From NCBI GenBank assembly GCA_913009925.1, contig CAJVWY010000073.1:1-6193 (forward strand): a stretch of 6,193 nt of DNA, given 5' to 3'. Shown in pieces: positions 6,140 to 6,193 of the stretch. The notes beneath the pieces are model-generated. The model was given only the letters and a program-made list of their open reading frames with translations, did not search any database and was not told the origin of the DNA. Within the stretch, counting starts at the first letter, position 1, and every line of letters starts with the position of its first letter. This DNA is from an uncultured bacterium. GTDB taxonomy: Bacteria; Actinomycetota; Thermoleophilia; BMS3ABIN01. A program made the position numbers and the translations under genes.

Positions 6140-6193
6140 AAAAAAAAAACAACACCAAACTCAACCGCATCTAAGACACTACAGCACGAGAGC
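6140..6193. other. Poly-A and read-through noise (artefact)
   Basis: Ten A residues (6140-6149) directly follow the adapter end, then about 44 bases of A/C-rich sequence with no coding sense. This is typical of reads that run past the end of the adapter. It mirrors the left end. Confidence 0.9.

Overview
This window is one assembled contig with Illumina library adapter at both ends. The genuine insert runs from about position 100 to 6073. It is a GC-rich piece of a bacterial division and cell wall (dcw) cluster, with every gene on the + strand.

Layout: 1-99 is read-through noise, poly-T and the P5 adapter. The 3' end of rsmH (mraW) follows at 101-265, then an ftsL-type divisome gene (273-743) and the transpeptidase ftsI/pbp2 (745-2409). 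A 341-bp stretch (2410-2750) has no recognisable gene. After it come murF (2751-4217), mraY (4219-5190) and the first 277 codons of murD (5243-6073). The contig ends in P7 adapter carrying an index (6074-6139), then poly-A and noise.

The genes are packed as an operon: 7 nt separate rsmH and ftsL, 1 nt separates ftsL and ftsI, and 1 nt separates murF and mraY. Together they encode the C-terminus of a 16S rRNA methyltransferase, a divisome membrane protein and its septal transpeptidase, and three steps of peptidoglycan precursor synthesis: MurD (D-Glu addition), MurF (D-Ala-D-Ala addition) and MraY (lipid I formation). The organism therefore makes peptidoglycan. The RsmH tail, the FtsL signature, the FtsI without PASTA domains and the short MraY fit a high-GC bacterium, perhaps a deep-branching actinobacterium or a relative. 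This placement is an inference and is weak.

The most interesting biology is the ftsI-murF junction. murE usually sits there, but no murE is present. The gap instead holds two small ORFs that overlap start-to-stop in a coupled-looking way, and a run of potential RNA stem-loops. A second small point is a 16-codon mini-ORF with a good Shine-Dalgarno sequence, placed so that its stop overlaps the murD start. I found no mobile element, CRISPR array, tRNA or rRNA, and no clear promoter or terminator. The adapter ends are artefacts, and they keep the terminal rsmH and murD frames open into adapter sequence.
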